Source of the DNA: Circinella umbellata
Taxonomy: Eukaryota; Mucoromycota; Mucoromycetes; Mucorales; Lichtheimiaceae
NCBI GenBank assembly: GCA_025093555.1
Contig: JAIWNF010000005.1
Span: forward strand, 930,001-994,000
Length of the DNA: 64,000 nt
Reading direction: 5' to 3'
The notes under the pieces were generated by a model. The model searched no databases. It saw nothing but the letters and a program-made list of their open reading frames with translations, and was not told the DNA's origin. The position numbers were made by a program, and so were the translations under genes. Position 1 is the stretch's first letter, and each line of letters starts with the position of its first letter. Positions 1 to 10,847 of the stretch are shown one piece after another.

Positions 1-60
1 AGTTTTATTTATTTTCTCTTTCTCGGAAGGGTAAAAAAAATTATACAAAAATAACCCGAA

Positions 61-3000
61 TTAATTATTTACCTTAATGTTTTCTTGACTGTTCCGACGA
101 GCTGCTACCATAACAAGATCTTCATTGGTAGTAACACCAAGTTCCAAAAGTAATATCTGTGCATCCGGTGACAGTTTAGTTTTTGGATGAACTGCTTCAA
201 TAAATCCAATGGCTAAAAAGTTATCAACAGCATTCTGACTTGCTTCAGTAGATAACACTTCACGATAAATAGTACGTCGACCACTAATAAGATGTGCTGC
301 AATCCATTGAGCAAGAACAGGAACAATTTTACGAGGCATATAAGGAAGGTCACGTAATGCTGAAAGTGAACAAGAAGTAATCCAATAAGCGTCCAAGGTT
401 GGATACAGGAGAGATGCCAAGAGACAAATATGGGTATATGCAGTAGGGTCATTCTCGAGCGTTGCTTTTTTAGCAAAATTATCAGCACTAATTTCGACTA
501 AAAGACCCTTTTGTTGGAATCGATTTAATAAATGAGAGAATTTCTATAATATTATTTTATTAAAAAAGTATGTTAAGTATAACTAATAGATAAGATGATA
601 AAAAAAATCACCAACTTCTCTCCATTTTACAAATAAATATGTATCATTTTACCTCTTGTTGATCCCATGGATAAATAAATTCATCTTTGAATAGTTGAAT
701 TAAAAATTTAAAACTCATAGAAAGTTCTTGTCTTGATACTTGTTCATTACCAATAGAAAAGTAACTGATGGCAAATAAAGCATCTGGTAATAAAATTTCA
801 ACAAGCTAAATAAAATAATAAAAGTTAGTATTAAGCATATGAATATGAAATATTTTCATTTATTTTTACCTGATTTGCCATATAAGAGAGTGCCATGACA
901 TTATCAGCATGTTCAACCACTCGAACATTAGAGTTTTCCGTAACGCGTTTGCCTTCAATAGTAATATTCTTTCTTCCATCAAGTAGGTCTAAAGCATATG
1001 CTACCATTGTATCCACATCCTCATCATCTATTTGTTATGTAAATCCCCCCACACACACGCACACAAACATAATTAATGTCTTTTTTTCTGTAGGGGTTGT
1101 TCTTGTAAAATGAAAAAAGTTGTTGTTTTTTACCTTGCCAGTCAATAGGAATATTTTTGGATTTAAGCTCATCACGGAACCATGAGACATGATTATAAAT
1201 ATCACCTATATTTAAAATAGCAACAAATGTATTGAATAAAACTCTCTATCATTTTTCTATGTATTCAGAACAATATTCAAGTATTTTTATATATATACTG
1301 ATAAAAGCTTACCCATAGTAATACCACCTGATGTACGACCAAATAAAACAACTGCAGCTACTAAAGAAACAGGACTTACTGCAGTAGCTTCATGATGTTG
1401 CTTTTGAATCATTTGAGCTACCGAATTTGAAAATTCGCTTTGATCTTGTTCTTCTTCATCTCTATTTTATATATTTAATTTGTTCGTTTGTTAGATAGAA
1501 CAAAAAATAAAGGTCAAATCCTGATACACGATACGATTGTCCTATAGAGTACAACATGCCTTTCATTTGCCATTTTTCTAACATCAATAACATTTCCAAT
1601 ACCAATATAAACACGTCCATATTTGCATTTATCATTCACACCATTATCCTTATTAGCCGTTCTTCCTGCCATAGATGCACTAGGTCTTAAAAAGGATGTG
1701 GAACGGCCTAATGTACCCATACGTTGTACAGAAGTGGATGGTTTTTGTTGTTGTTGTTGTTGTTGTACTTGTTGCTGTTGTTGAGATTGTTCTGGTGCTT
1801 GTTGCTGTGCTTGTTGCTGTTGCTGTGGTTGATGCTTTTGATCAAGTACTTGATCAATAAGCATATGTAACTCGGGAATTTTTTCATACGTAATATTTAA
1901 TGGGACAAATACGGTATCTTTACGAATCTTATGAGGTAAACTATTACGAGAATGTTGTGTAGGTGTCGACGGGGCAGAAGGTTGATGTTTTTCAAGACTA
2001 GCATCCAATACCATATCAATTAAACCATCGGAATATGCATTGTGTAATCTACCAGTTCTGGATCGTGTTTTTTCAATTAACATGGATAATGCACCATGTT
2101 CGTGCAACAATGCTTCGGTATAAGCAGCTGTAACGGCGGTGTTGAGAGGAGATCGAGTGGTCTGATCACGTCGTACAAAATAAGCTCCAGCAATTCGGAA
2201 TATGTCCGAAATAGGACCGAGTAATGCCAATGCTATTTAAAAATAAATAAATAAATAAATAAAAATAAAGAAGGGTGAGGTTGTAATGTTCAGCGAAAAC
2301 AAAACAATAATAATAATAATAATTACCTTCATCACAAATAATAGCAGGCATTGGTAAATGATATCGTAAACAAATGTACCAAACTAAAATTTGATCTAAA
2401 ATGGTTTTTGAAACAGGAACATAAACTACATTTTTTCCACGAATTTGTTCTTTTAACTATAAATATTCAATAACTTTTTAGTTAAAAAACATGGTTTCTA
2501 TTTTTTTTCTTATATTATGAGGGGATTTAAGAGTTTACTTTCTGAATGATAACAATGGGTAACTAACCTTAATAAGATTCTCTTGTTGTATCCGAACACT
2601 TGTAAATAATCGTTTAAATAGTCCATCCAAAAATGCTCCAGCAAACCATATATAAGGTAATTGTGTACGTTCACGCATTCGTTGAAGAATCTTGAAAGCT
2701 TCACCGACAACGGTTGTTTGTGGTACTCCGGATGAGCTAATAATCTATGTACAATTGTTTTGCGAAATAACATTTATATGAATCAACTTGTTTAAAAAAC
2801 TCAAAAAATAAAACTCTCTAATCCCTTTTCCTTTTTACAATATTTTATTAACTTATCATTTTTTGTTTTTTTTTACCTGTTCAACACTATCGCGTACTCG
2901 TTTATCATTTAATACGACCACCTTAATAGCTTCGTCATTTTCTCCAAGAATTTTTGACCAACGACCTAATTGTGCTAATGCATTTGACTCCCTTAAAATT

Positions 3001-5813
3001 TGTGTATCATCGTGACACCAATCATCAAGACTAGCATCAAAATCATTCACCCATTCTTCATTTTTCTTTTTATCTCGGGGATTATAAGCATTGGGATTTT
3101 CCAATGTTTCAATTAATTGTACAAGCATCCGTTCTGTTCGCTTCTGAATATCTGAAATACTAAATACCACAGATTCAATCTGTTTTTCAATGATAGAGTC
3201 CCGAATCACTTGATGTTTAGAATACAAGGCACAATCCCAAGTACGTGGAACCACAATATTGCGTAGTCCAAGAGGACATTGTGCAATATAAAGATGTGTA
3301 CCATAACTATAGTTGATCATATAAGCAGCCCAATCAATATGCTTGAAAGGTGATAATCGGAAAACAGGATCACTTTCCAAATCATGACCCATCATTCGTA
3401 CATTCTGATGATCAAACACCCATCGATGACGCAAAAAGGGTTGATTTGCCTCAACAATACGTGATGCAAGTTCAATAGTTCGGTTCGTTGGTTTATTAGT
3501 CGCATTGTTTCTAGTACCATAAGGACTTGCATTATTATTGTTGATTTGTGTAGAAGTGGTTGTCACGGAGGATAAAGAATTGGAGAGATGATTCTTCATA
3601 AAGAATCTTGCCTTAATTAATGCTCTGTTGTTGACAAAATATTCTTGACCCGTAGGTAAACTGATTTTAGTGTTTCTGATCCAATAATGGCGTACATATT
3701 CATAAACTTCTCGCCATGTTGCCATTTTTAAACTGCTTCCAGAAACTTGATATATGATAGGAAAACAAGGAACAATTGGTTGTGGTAATGGACTGGCAAT
3801 TTCATCTTCTTCAGTAATGATTTCATTATATGGTAAAAGAAATCTTGTACCAGGTGCATGTGCTACAGCTGCACTACTAATAACAATACGAGCAAGATAA
3901 TCTACTGGTATAATATCTGCAGGCATATGTCCAATATCACTTTGAAGAACTTGTATTCCATGACCCAGTAAGAAAACAGCTCCATTAGTTCCCGTGACAC
4001 CATCAACCTGCATAAAATTTATTAAATTCGTTAATTAATGAAAAAGAAATGATGGCAGGTTATTTCCTCGTCCCCTCTCCCCCCCCTTTTTTTTTACTTA
4101 CCCATCCAGGAAGTGGTTCAAATGCACCAGCACCTACTTGAGTGGCTCGCACAATTGATATTGGCCATTGTTTTTTACCACCTTGAGCTTCTTCTACACG
4201 ATTATAATCAACACGCTTCAAAATCAAATGTTCAGTCAAGAACTTTGTAAATGTATATGTGTTTGGATAAGATGCCATAATTCGTTGTGTCATTTTTGGA
4301 ATATCTATACAATTATATTATTAATAATAATTAAATTTAAATAACTAACTTTATAATAATAGATATAATTATATTACCTTGAAGTTCCAATCCCACAATT
4401 TCTTTCAAAAGTTCTTCTGGATCCCCAATTTCCATTGGATAAACTCGTTCTTGAACATAACCGTCAGGTAAATTTGCATTAAAGTAACTAACAGACATAT
4501 GAACAAATGATACTAATAGTAGTAATTAGTAGTAATTGATGAAAAGAAAAATTAGATACTATAATTGATATATCTAAATCTTCTCCCACCCTTCCATCAT
4601 CACTCTATTTTACTTACACATATTATAACATTCATCTGCCAAATCCATTAATCGCAAAGTACCCAAAGTATTTGTTTCCAATGCCAAATCCAATCTTTCA
4701 TGATAATCCAATGTAGCAGCACAATGAATAACAACATGTACTTCTTGAATGATTGTTTCACGATCTTGATCTGATAAAGATAAATCAGGTGAAATAATAT
4801 CACCTGCAATAGGAACAATTCTTTCTTGTACAATATTATCAAATGTAGCTTCACCCATAGATGTTCTTAATGCCAAGAATGCCTACCATCCCCCCAAAGA
4901 TATATGATTAATTTATTTATTTATTTTTACCTTTATTATACCTTTTTAACCTACAATCCAATCATTTTTCTGTTAATACCTTATTATTCAAAATCTCAGT
5001 TTTGATGCGATCCGCTGGTCTTCCAATCTTACTCCGTTTATTACTTCCATTTCGTATTAAAAGGTATATTTTACCAAGACTGGGACCAAGGGACTGGACC
5101 AGTTTCCATAAGACTGCTTTACCAACAAATCCAGTTGCACCTGTTAATAAAATCGTTTTCCCGCGATAAAAGTCGACAACGGGGCTTGGTTGAAGCGATG
5201 CAGGCTCAGGGCTTGGTTGTACAGATGAAATATCATCACGATGATCAGCCACCATCGACTCTTTTGCCTTTTGCTGTTGTTCCTGAACGTTAATTTTTTG
5301 TACTTCTTCAGCTATAGGTGGGTCTCGCAAGTGTAACTGGTTTTGTTGTAATGGTTCTTGTTCATGAAGTTGTTCTGGTTGATATGGATGTTCTGTTTCT
5401 TCAGGAGAAGTAACAAGGTCGACTGAATCATCATTACTTGAATTATTTCCTTCTGGTGGTGAAGTAGTAGTGATAGTTGTCATGGTATTGTGCTTATTAT
5501 CGTTTTCGTTTTCGTCGTCGTCATATTCACCATCACTACCATGATTGATAATAATAGTTGGAATGGTCATTTTGGAAGAATTATCTGTGTCTGTTATTGT
5601 TATTGTAGGCGTCGAGATGTCGGCACTATTACTACTTGTAATGGAATCATTATCATTTTCGCTTTCACTTTCTTCAGTAACAACACCGTTTGTTGTTTTT
5701 TCACTATTATTGTTGTCAGTAGCAGCAGTAGTCGTAGTAGTAGTCGTAGTAGTCGTAGGTGTTTCACTATTATTATCTTCCCCCAATGTTGGTTGGTCTT
5801 GTTGCAACGACAT
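61..5813 (-). CDS. Fatty acyl-CoA reductase fused to GPAT/DHAPAT-like acyltransferase (13 exons)
   Basis: Seen: exons on the minus strand at 5813-4980, 4882-4618, 4512-4378, 4304-4102, 4007-2877, 2744-2568, 2456-2327, 2232-1560, 1461-1313, 1205-1134, 1027-870, 805-653 and 543-61; they sum to 4,563 nt (1,520 aa). Residues 1-210 are Thr/Asn/Glu-rich. A Rossmann motif TGATGFVG (224-231) and YTFTK (Tyr428/Lys432) mark the fatty acyl-CoA reductase, which would reduce acyl-CoA to fatty alcohol with NADPH. From about residue 915 a PlsB/GNPAT-like region follows: motif I VPVSKTILD, motif II AGAYFVRR, motif III EKTRSRTGR, motif IV VFVPLNITYEKI, and a PlsB-type C-terminal region. In motif I the HxxxxD histidine is Ser931. 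The intron at 1559-1462 is GC-AG. The C-terminus is uncertain: an AAG|GTAAAT donor-like site precedes the stop, so another exon may lie off the left edge. Diverges from EAF6. The family assignment is secure; ether-lipid or wax synthesis is inference. Confidence 0.88.
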
Positions 5814-6388
5814 TTGTTTATTGATAATAAAAAAAACTGTCGTTTAGTTATTTCTCAATTGGGAGATCAAAAAAAAAAAAAAAAGAAAGAGAAAGAAAAG
5901 GAAGTTCCTAGCTCAAAAATAGTAATAAAAAAAAGAGAGTTTTGCGGAAATGGATATTAGGTCGAGAATAGTCTAGGTTCGTCAACTTATATGTGTTTTC
6001 GTGTAACAGTTGACGCCCATTACTCTTTTTTTTTTGCCTCCTCAAAGAAGCCCGCTCTGTATTACTATTATTTCTATGATAGTATAATCTTTTACAGACA
6101 AGTGAAACGTAGCATCTATTAATTAGAATACTTTATCTAAAAACAAAACAAAACAAAACAAAATAGTATATTAGTCTATATCATACAGCAGATTCTATTA
6201 TAAATAGAATCTAACTATTGAAAAATAATTATCTCCAAGTTTGTTGAATCAAACTTTTATTGTTCTCTTATATACACATTCATTATTCTTAGCTCAGTTA
6301 TCGGTTAAATTATTCTCCTCTTTTCTTTTTGTACACAAGCAAGTTTTAACTGAAAAAGAAGTACAAAGATATATATAAATAGTAAATC
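5814..6388. promoter_or_regulatory. Divergent intergenic region between FAR-acyltransferase gene and EAF6
   Basis: About 575 bp separate the two divergent start codons. It holds homopolymer T/A tracts near both starts and an AAAAC-type tandem run near 6140-6163. It presumably carries both core promoters; I see no confident TATA box or named factor site. Confidence 0.5.
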
Positions 6389-7333
6389 ATGGCTGAAGAT
6401 AACACAAAGGTAGGAATAAAGTAAAAGTTTAATAAAAGTGTATATAATCCGTTTCGAATTATAAAAAATGAGTGAGATGGAGTGATTAGATTATTATATT
6501 AATTATTGCTTTTGTTTTTTATAAAAAAAAAATAACATGACTACATTATGGTTATATTATATTATAGAAAGAACAATCTACATCACCAAAACAAACTAAT
6601 ACAAAATCTTCAGATCCATCAGTATCATCATCAAATACAGCGACTACAAATACTACAGCAGTACCTTCATCTAGTTCACAAGCACCCGCTGCACCCACTG
6701 AACCACCACAAGTGACTAGACAAAAATATGAAGAAGCAAAACTTGAACTTCAAGCTTTATTAAGCCGAAAAAAGACTGTCGATACCAATTTGGTATGTAC
6801 ATCCATATTTTTCTCTCTATGTGTTTATGATTACGAGATATAAGAAAGGTTTTAGTAACAATATTTTATTATAGATCAACCTTGAACATGCTATTTATCT
6901 TTTTGAAGGATCATATTTGGAAGATACACAACAAAATGGAAATATTATTCGTGGTTTTGAAGGTTATCTAACTAATCGTCCAGATAAACGTAAACAAAAA
7001 TTTACTGAATTGGATCGATTATTCTCATTGTCTTCATCAACGTATCAAAAGGTAAAAAAAAAAAAACAAAAAAAAACCCTCTTTGATATGGAAAGGTAAA
7101 AACAATATTAATGACATTTTTTGTATGGTGAAATCTAGGCATTAGCACAAAAAGAAGATAAAGAAGAATCTAGTCAAGATGATCGATCACAAAGTTCATT
7201 ATCTGCACGAAAAGATAAGAAACGAAAATTGAAAATGCTTGGAAGTAGTGGTGGTGATCCGTTACGAAAAAAGAAACGGCCTAGTTCTGCTGGAAGGGAA
7301 ACAGAAGAAGAGTTTGAATATAGTCATACATAA
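6389..7333 (+). CDS. EAF6: Eaf6-like subunit of NuA4-type histone acetyltransferase
   Basis: Seen: four exons 6389-6409, 6568-6792, 6875-7051 and 7139-7333, total 618 nt, 205 aa. The first exon codes only seven residues. A Ser/Thr/Pro-rich N-terminal stretch is followed by a helical segment ([17 protein letters not shown]) and the Eaf6 signature, with [17 protein letters not shown] and then [11 protein letters not shown]. The C-terminus is basic and nuclear-localisation-like ([16 protein letters not shown]). Known of the family: Eaf6 is a small scaffold subunit of NuA4 and related MYST acetyltransferase complexes acting on nucleosomal H4, H2A or H3. The central block is strongly diagnostic; the low-complexity N-terminus is longer than in yeast. 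It converges on the gene ending at 7779. Confidence 0.93.
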
Positions 7334-7778
7334 AAAATTGCCTACAATAAATACCAACAAACAATCAATAATGATGATGATGATGATGATGATGATGATA
7401 CCCTTTGTACTCACCTATATCTTTATATGTGTATCTGTATGTGTATGTGTATGCGTTAAAGAAACCGAAAAGAAAATGGTGATATTATCATGAAGAGGGA
7501 TCGAAAATGATGATGAATGATGGTTATATAAGATTTATAATAAAATGATATAAAAAATATACATATATCCTTAGTTGTATTGTACCGAGAATGAACAAAT
7601 CTCAGTGAGTGAACATCACTTGTAAATGAAGAAAATAATATAATTATATGGACTACGTAAGTCTTAAATTTGGTTTATTATATGATGAAACTACTAAGAA
7701 AGAAGGGAGGAAGAATGGCGGAAAGAGGTATGATTATTACTATATCCCAACATTTTATCATGGTTCATATTATTAAAA
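7334..7778. other. Convergent intergenic region with (GAT)n microsatellite
   Basis: This is the 3' side of both flanking genes. It contains a perfect GAT/ATG triplet run at about 7371-7399 and a GTAT-rich run near 7430-7455. No coding potential beyond repeat-driven ORFs was recognised. Confidence 0.6.
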
Positions 7779-10700
7779 CTATTGAGACGCTTGATTAATT
7801 ATTCGAACAGTTTTATAAAGTTTGTTGAATTCAGACTTTAAATCCATATATTGCTGTCTGACAGGATCCATCGTATCTTCAAAGTTGGATAATGCTTTTG
7901 ATGCAAGTTGAACAATTGTTACCGCATTATCTCGTTCATCTTTGTCAAGAATACTTTTTTCCAATGTATCAAGAAGTTGATTAAAAGTAAATTCTGTGAC
8001 ACTGTAGTGTTCTTGAAGTGATCTTATATCTTTTTGTTGTGATTCCAAACGTTGTCGAAGAAGTTTGATTCCATCTTGTAACTTTTGAATTCTAATTCTA
8101 TAAAGTGATAATAATAATTATAAGGATAAATAAAAATTAAGTGTTTTTGACAAGTCAATTAGGATAATAATTCATTTAATGTATGTGATCCGCCAAAAGA
8201 AATATCACTATTTGATAAGAAAATTGCAGATAGCAAAAAAAAGCACATTTATACTGGCTATATAATGACTTACTGTTCTTCTTTATCAACAGGTACAACA
8301 GTGGGAAAATGTAATTTATCGGTAGCAATGTCAGTTACAGTATGAGAATAAGAACTGGATGGCACTTGATTATAAGGTGTAATATGTAATGTTCCATTTA
8401 TATAAATCATTTTCATTTCTTGAATGTCTTTTAAATTGTCGATATTAAGTTTTATAGAACCTATAAAGTAAAAAATAGAGCAACGTATACATTACAAGAG
8501 AAATGAGTACAATGTTATTTGAGTATATAATATTTAAATTTTTTTTTCATGCCCATTTACCCAAGTCCAAAGTTTGTACTACAGGAAGTATTGCGATTCG
8601 AGTCGGTTCTGATACTTGTTGAATTTTGGTTCGTTCAACCAAAGATGATAATACATCACTGGGAATAAGAGTGTATTTACGACCAATCATCATATAAAAT
8701 ACATTGTAAAATGTAAAAAGAAACACTGTAATTTTTTTTTGCTATTAGTAATTACTTATGTATATGTTCTTGTAGACACCAATATATATATAAAGTTTAT
8801 ATTTAGAAATAAAAATAAAAATCTAATACTAACTTGCAACTGTGAAAAGCATATACATGTTTGTACGTGATACTACTTCTGGATTTACTGGACGCTGCAT
8901 TAAAGGTCGAGCAGGAGGCTGAGCAGGTGGTTGAGTAGGAGGTTGAGCTGGAGGTTGAGCAGGTGGTTGAGCAGGTGGTTGTGGTGGCTGTTGAGATGGG
9001 GATTGAGGTGGCTGTTGAGCAGGAGGTTGAGGTGGCTGTTGAGGTGGTTGTTGAGATGGCTGTTGAGGTGGCTGTTGAGCAGGAGGTTGAGGTGGCTGTT
9101 GAGCAGGAGGTTGAGGTGGCTGTTGAGGTGGTTGTTGAGATGGCTGTTGAGGTGGCTGTTGTGCAGGAGGTTGTTCAAGAGCTGGACGTCGCTGATGTAT
9201 GGGAGGCTGTCGCTGCTGTTGTCCATAATAAGGTGGACGCCAAGTATAACTAGTGTTGATTTCATACATAGTATTTTGCGAAGCGGAATAAGCGCGTTGT
9301 TGTTGCTGTTGTATATTAATATCTTCATCATATTGAGCCTGTCCTTCAACATATGCTTCATTTGCATTTTGATCTTGTTCACGATCTTCTGGTAACACTT
9401 GTTGTTGAACTCCTTGACGTTGAGTACCACCTTGCTGTTGATTTCTTTGATTTTGAGCGCGACCTTGTGGTTGAGCTCCTTGATTTTGAGCACCGTCTTG
9501 TTGTTGTCTTTGATGTGGATCTTGGTTCTGTTGAGCATCTGGATATTGTATTCTCCACTGTTCTTGATAAAGTGGTGGTACTCTTGGTGGTGGACCGGCC
9601 TGAAAGTCATATGGAGGCCACCATTCACCGGGAGCTGCATTTATATTTAAGTTATAAATAACATTTCTTGCAATTGAGCGTACACTTTGTTGTTGTTGTT
9701 GTCTTTGTGGGTTTTGTTCTTCAGGGGCTTCATCAACCACACTACCAGAAAGTGGCGTACTTCCTTGAACAGAAGGAGAGCCTTGAACAGAAGGAGAGCC
9801 TTGAACAGAAGGAGAGCCTTGAACAGAAGGAGAGCCTTGAACAGAAGGAGAGCCTTGAACAGAAGGAGAGCCTTGAACGGAACCAGAGCCTTGAACGGAA
9901 CCAGAGCCTTGAACAGAATCAGAGCCTTGAATAGAGGGAGAACCTTGAATAGAGGGAGAACCTTGAATAGAGGGAGAACCTTGAGCAGAGGGAGAACCTT
10001 GAATAGAAGGAGAGCCTTGAGTAGAAGGAGAACCTTGAACAGAAGCAGAGCTTTGAGCAGAGGGAGAACCTTGAACAGAAGGAGAACCTTGAGCAGAAGG
10101 AGAACCTTGAGCAGAAGGAGAACCTTGACCAGAAGGAGAACCTTGACCAGAAGCAGAGCTTTGAGCGGAAGGAGAACCTTGACCAGAAGCAGAGCTTTGA
10201 GCGGAAGGAGAACCTTGACCAGAGGGAGAACCTTGAGCAGAAGGAGAATTTGGATCAGAAGGAGAATTTGGATCAGAAGGAGAGTCTAACGCAAAAGCAG
10301 AACCTGGTGCAGGAGATGACACTGGAGCAGAAGCAGAGCTTGGAGCAGGATGTAACACAGGATCAGAAGGAGACACTGGAGCAGAAGTAGAGTGTTTTCT
10401 TTCTTTTTCTTTTTCTTGTGAACTTGATGGCTGTGAAGTAGTATCAGGAGAATAATGACTACTACTACTAGCAGCAGAATAAATTGGTTCCGAACTTGTA
10501 TTATGAGATGGATTACCAGGAAGCTGTTCTTGTTCAGGAGAATTGGCGAAATTCTTAAGCGGTGAAGTTGTAGGTTGCGAAAGAGCAGCTATGGAGATTG
10601 GAGTTTGAGTTTCCGCAGAAGTATCAGTAAAGGTATATACTACTGGAGCTTCAGTCACAGAATTTTCAGGTGAAGTGTCGTTTGATGTTGATGTAGAACT

Positions 10701-10847
10701 TTCCGGCAATGGGTCTATAGGGGTGTATGATCGTGCTGGCGGTGATGGGTGATTACGAGGATTACTTGTCATACTGTAACCGGTACTAGTGTCTTGACCA
10801 CTTGAATAGTTTTCTTGATCACTATCACTACTCATTGTAAGAGGCAT
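7779..10847 (-). CDS. Single-pass membrane protein with hexapeptide-repeat N-terminus and coiled-coil C-terminus
   Basis: Seen: I join four exons, 10847-8834, 8725-8561, 8460-8274 and 8097-7779, total 2,685 nt, 894 aa. The first ORF appears to stop after FTVAS, but a GTTAGT donor at 8833 joined to the TTACAG acceptor at 8726 keeps frame and completes a hydrophobic segment (about residues 664-686, YMLFTVAMFLFTFYNVFYMM), which neither half has alone. Residues before it include a Ser/Pro-rich start, about 29 six-residue repeats of SPSVQG type, Gln-rich stretches and PPQQPP-type repeats. After it come RKYTLIPSD, a beta-rich stretch, then a predicted coiled coil (IRIQKLQDGIKLLRQRLESQ onward) of about 110 residues. 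No family recognised. No N-terminal signal peptide is visible, so the segment is probably a signal anchor. An alternative is two separate genes, which I consider less likely. Confidence 0.72.
8900..9175 (-). repeat. Coding tandem repeat, PPQQPP/PPAQQPPQ type
   Basis: A degenerate 12-24 nt tandem repeat (read on + as tgttgaggtgg, tgttgagcaggagg and similar) codes Pro/Gln repeats just before the predicted membrane segment of the gene at 7779-10847. Long antisense ORFs over it (for example 8931-9395) are repeat shadows. Confidence 0.85.
9766..10290 (-). repeat. Coding 18-nt minisatellite, about 29 copies of SP(S)xQG
   Basis: Tandem 18-bp units (+ strand ggagagccttgaacagaa and variants) encode about 29 six-residue repeats: SPSDPN x2, a mixed block of SPSAQG, SPSGQG and SASGQG, a SPSIQG block, then six near-identical SPSVQG units. 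The most uniform units are at the low-coordinate end (9766-9875), which suggests recent local expansion. Such arrays usually vary in length between strains. Confidence 0.92.

Noticed and set aside
2510..2773. 87-aa minus-strand ORF inside the FAR-acyltransferase gene
   Set aside because: It is the wrong frame of exon 6 (2744-2568); the correct frame gives PYIWFAGAFLDGLF and is in phase with both neighbours.
5490..5960. Plus-strand ORFs opposite exon 1 of the FAR gene
   Set aside because: Antisense of the Thr/Asn/Asp-rich N-terminus; the composition is an artefact of low complexity.
8931..9661. Several long plus-strand ORFs opposite the Pro/Gln and repeat region
   Set aside because: They are antisense shadows of tandem repeats; their translations are monotonous (RWLLR, VEVAVE type) and have no splice or start support.
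9668..10289. Plus-strand ORFs reading EQKESL or RRRALN repeats
   Set aside because: Both are other-frame readings of the 18-bp minisatellite that encodes SPSVQG on the minus strand.
9766..10290. Tandem array as a CRISPR-like repeat
   Set aside because: Units are directly abutting 18-mers with no spacers and lie in a coding frame of a eukaryotic gene.
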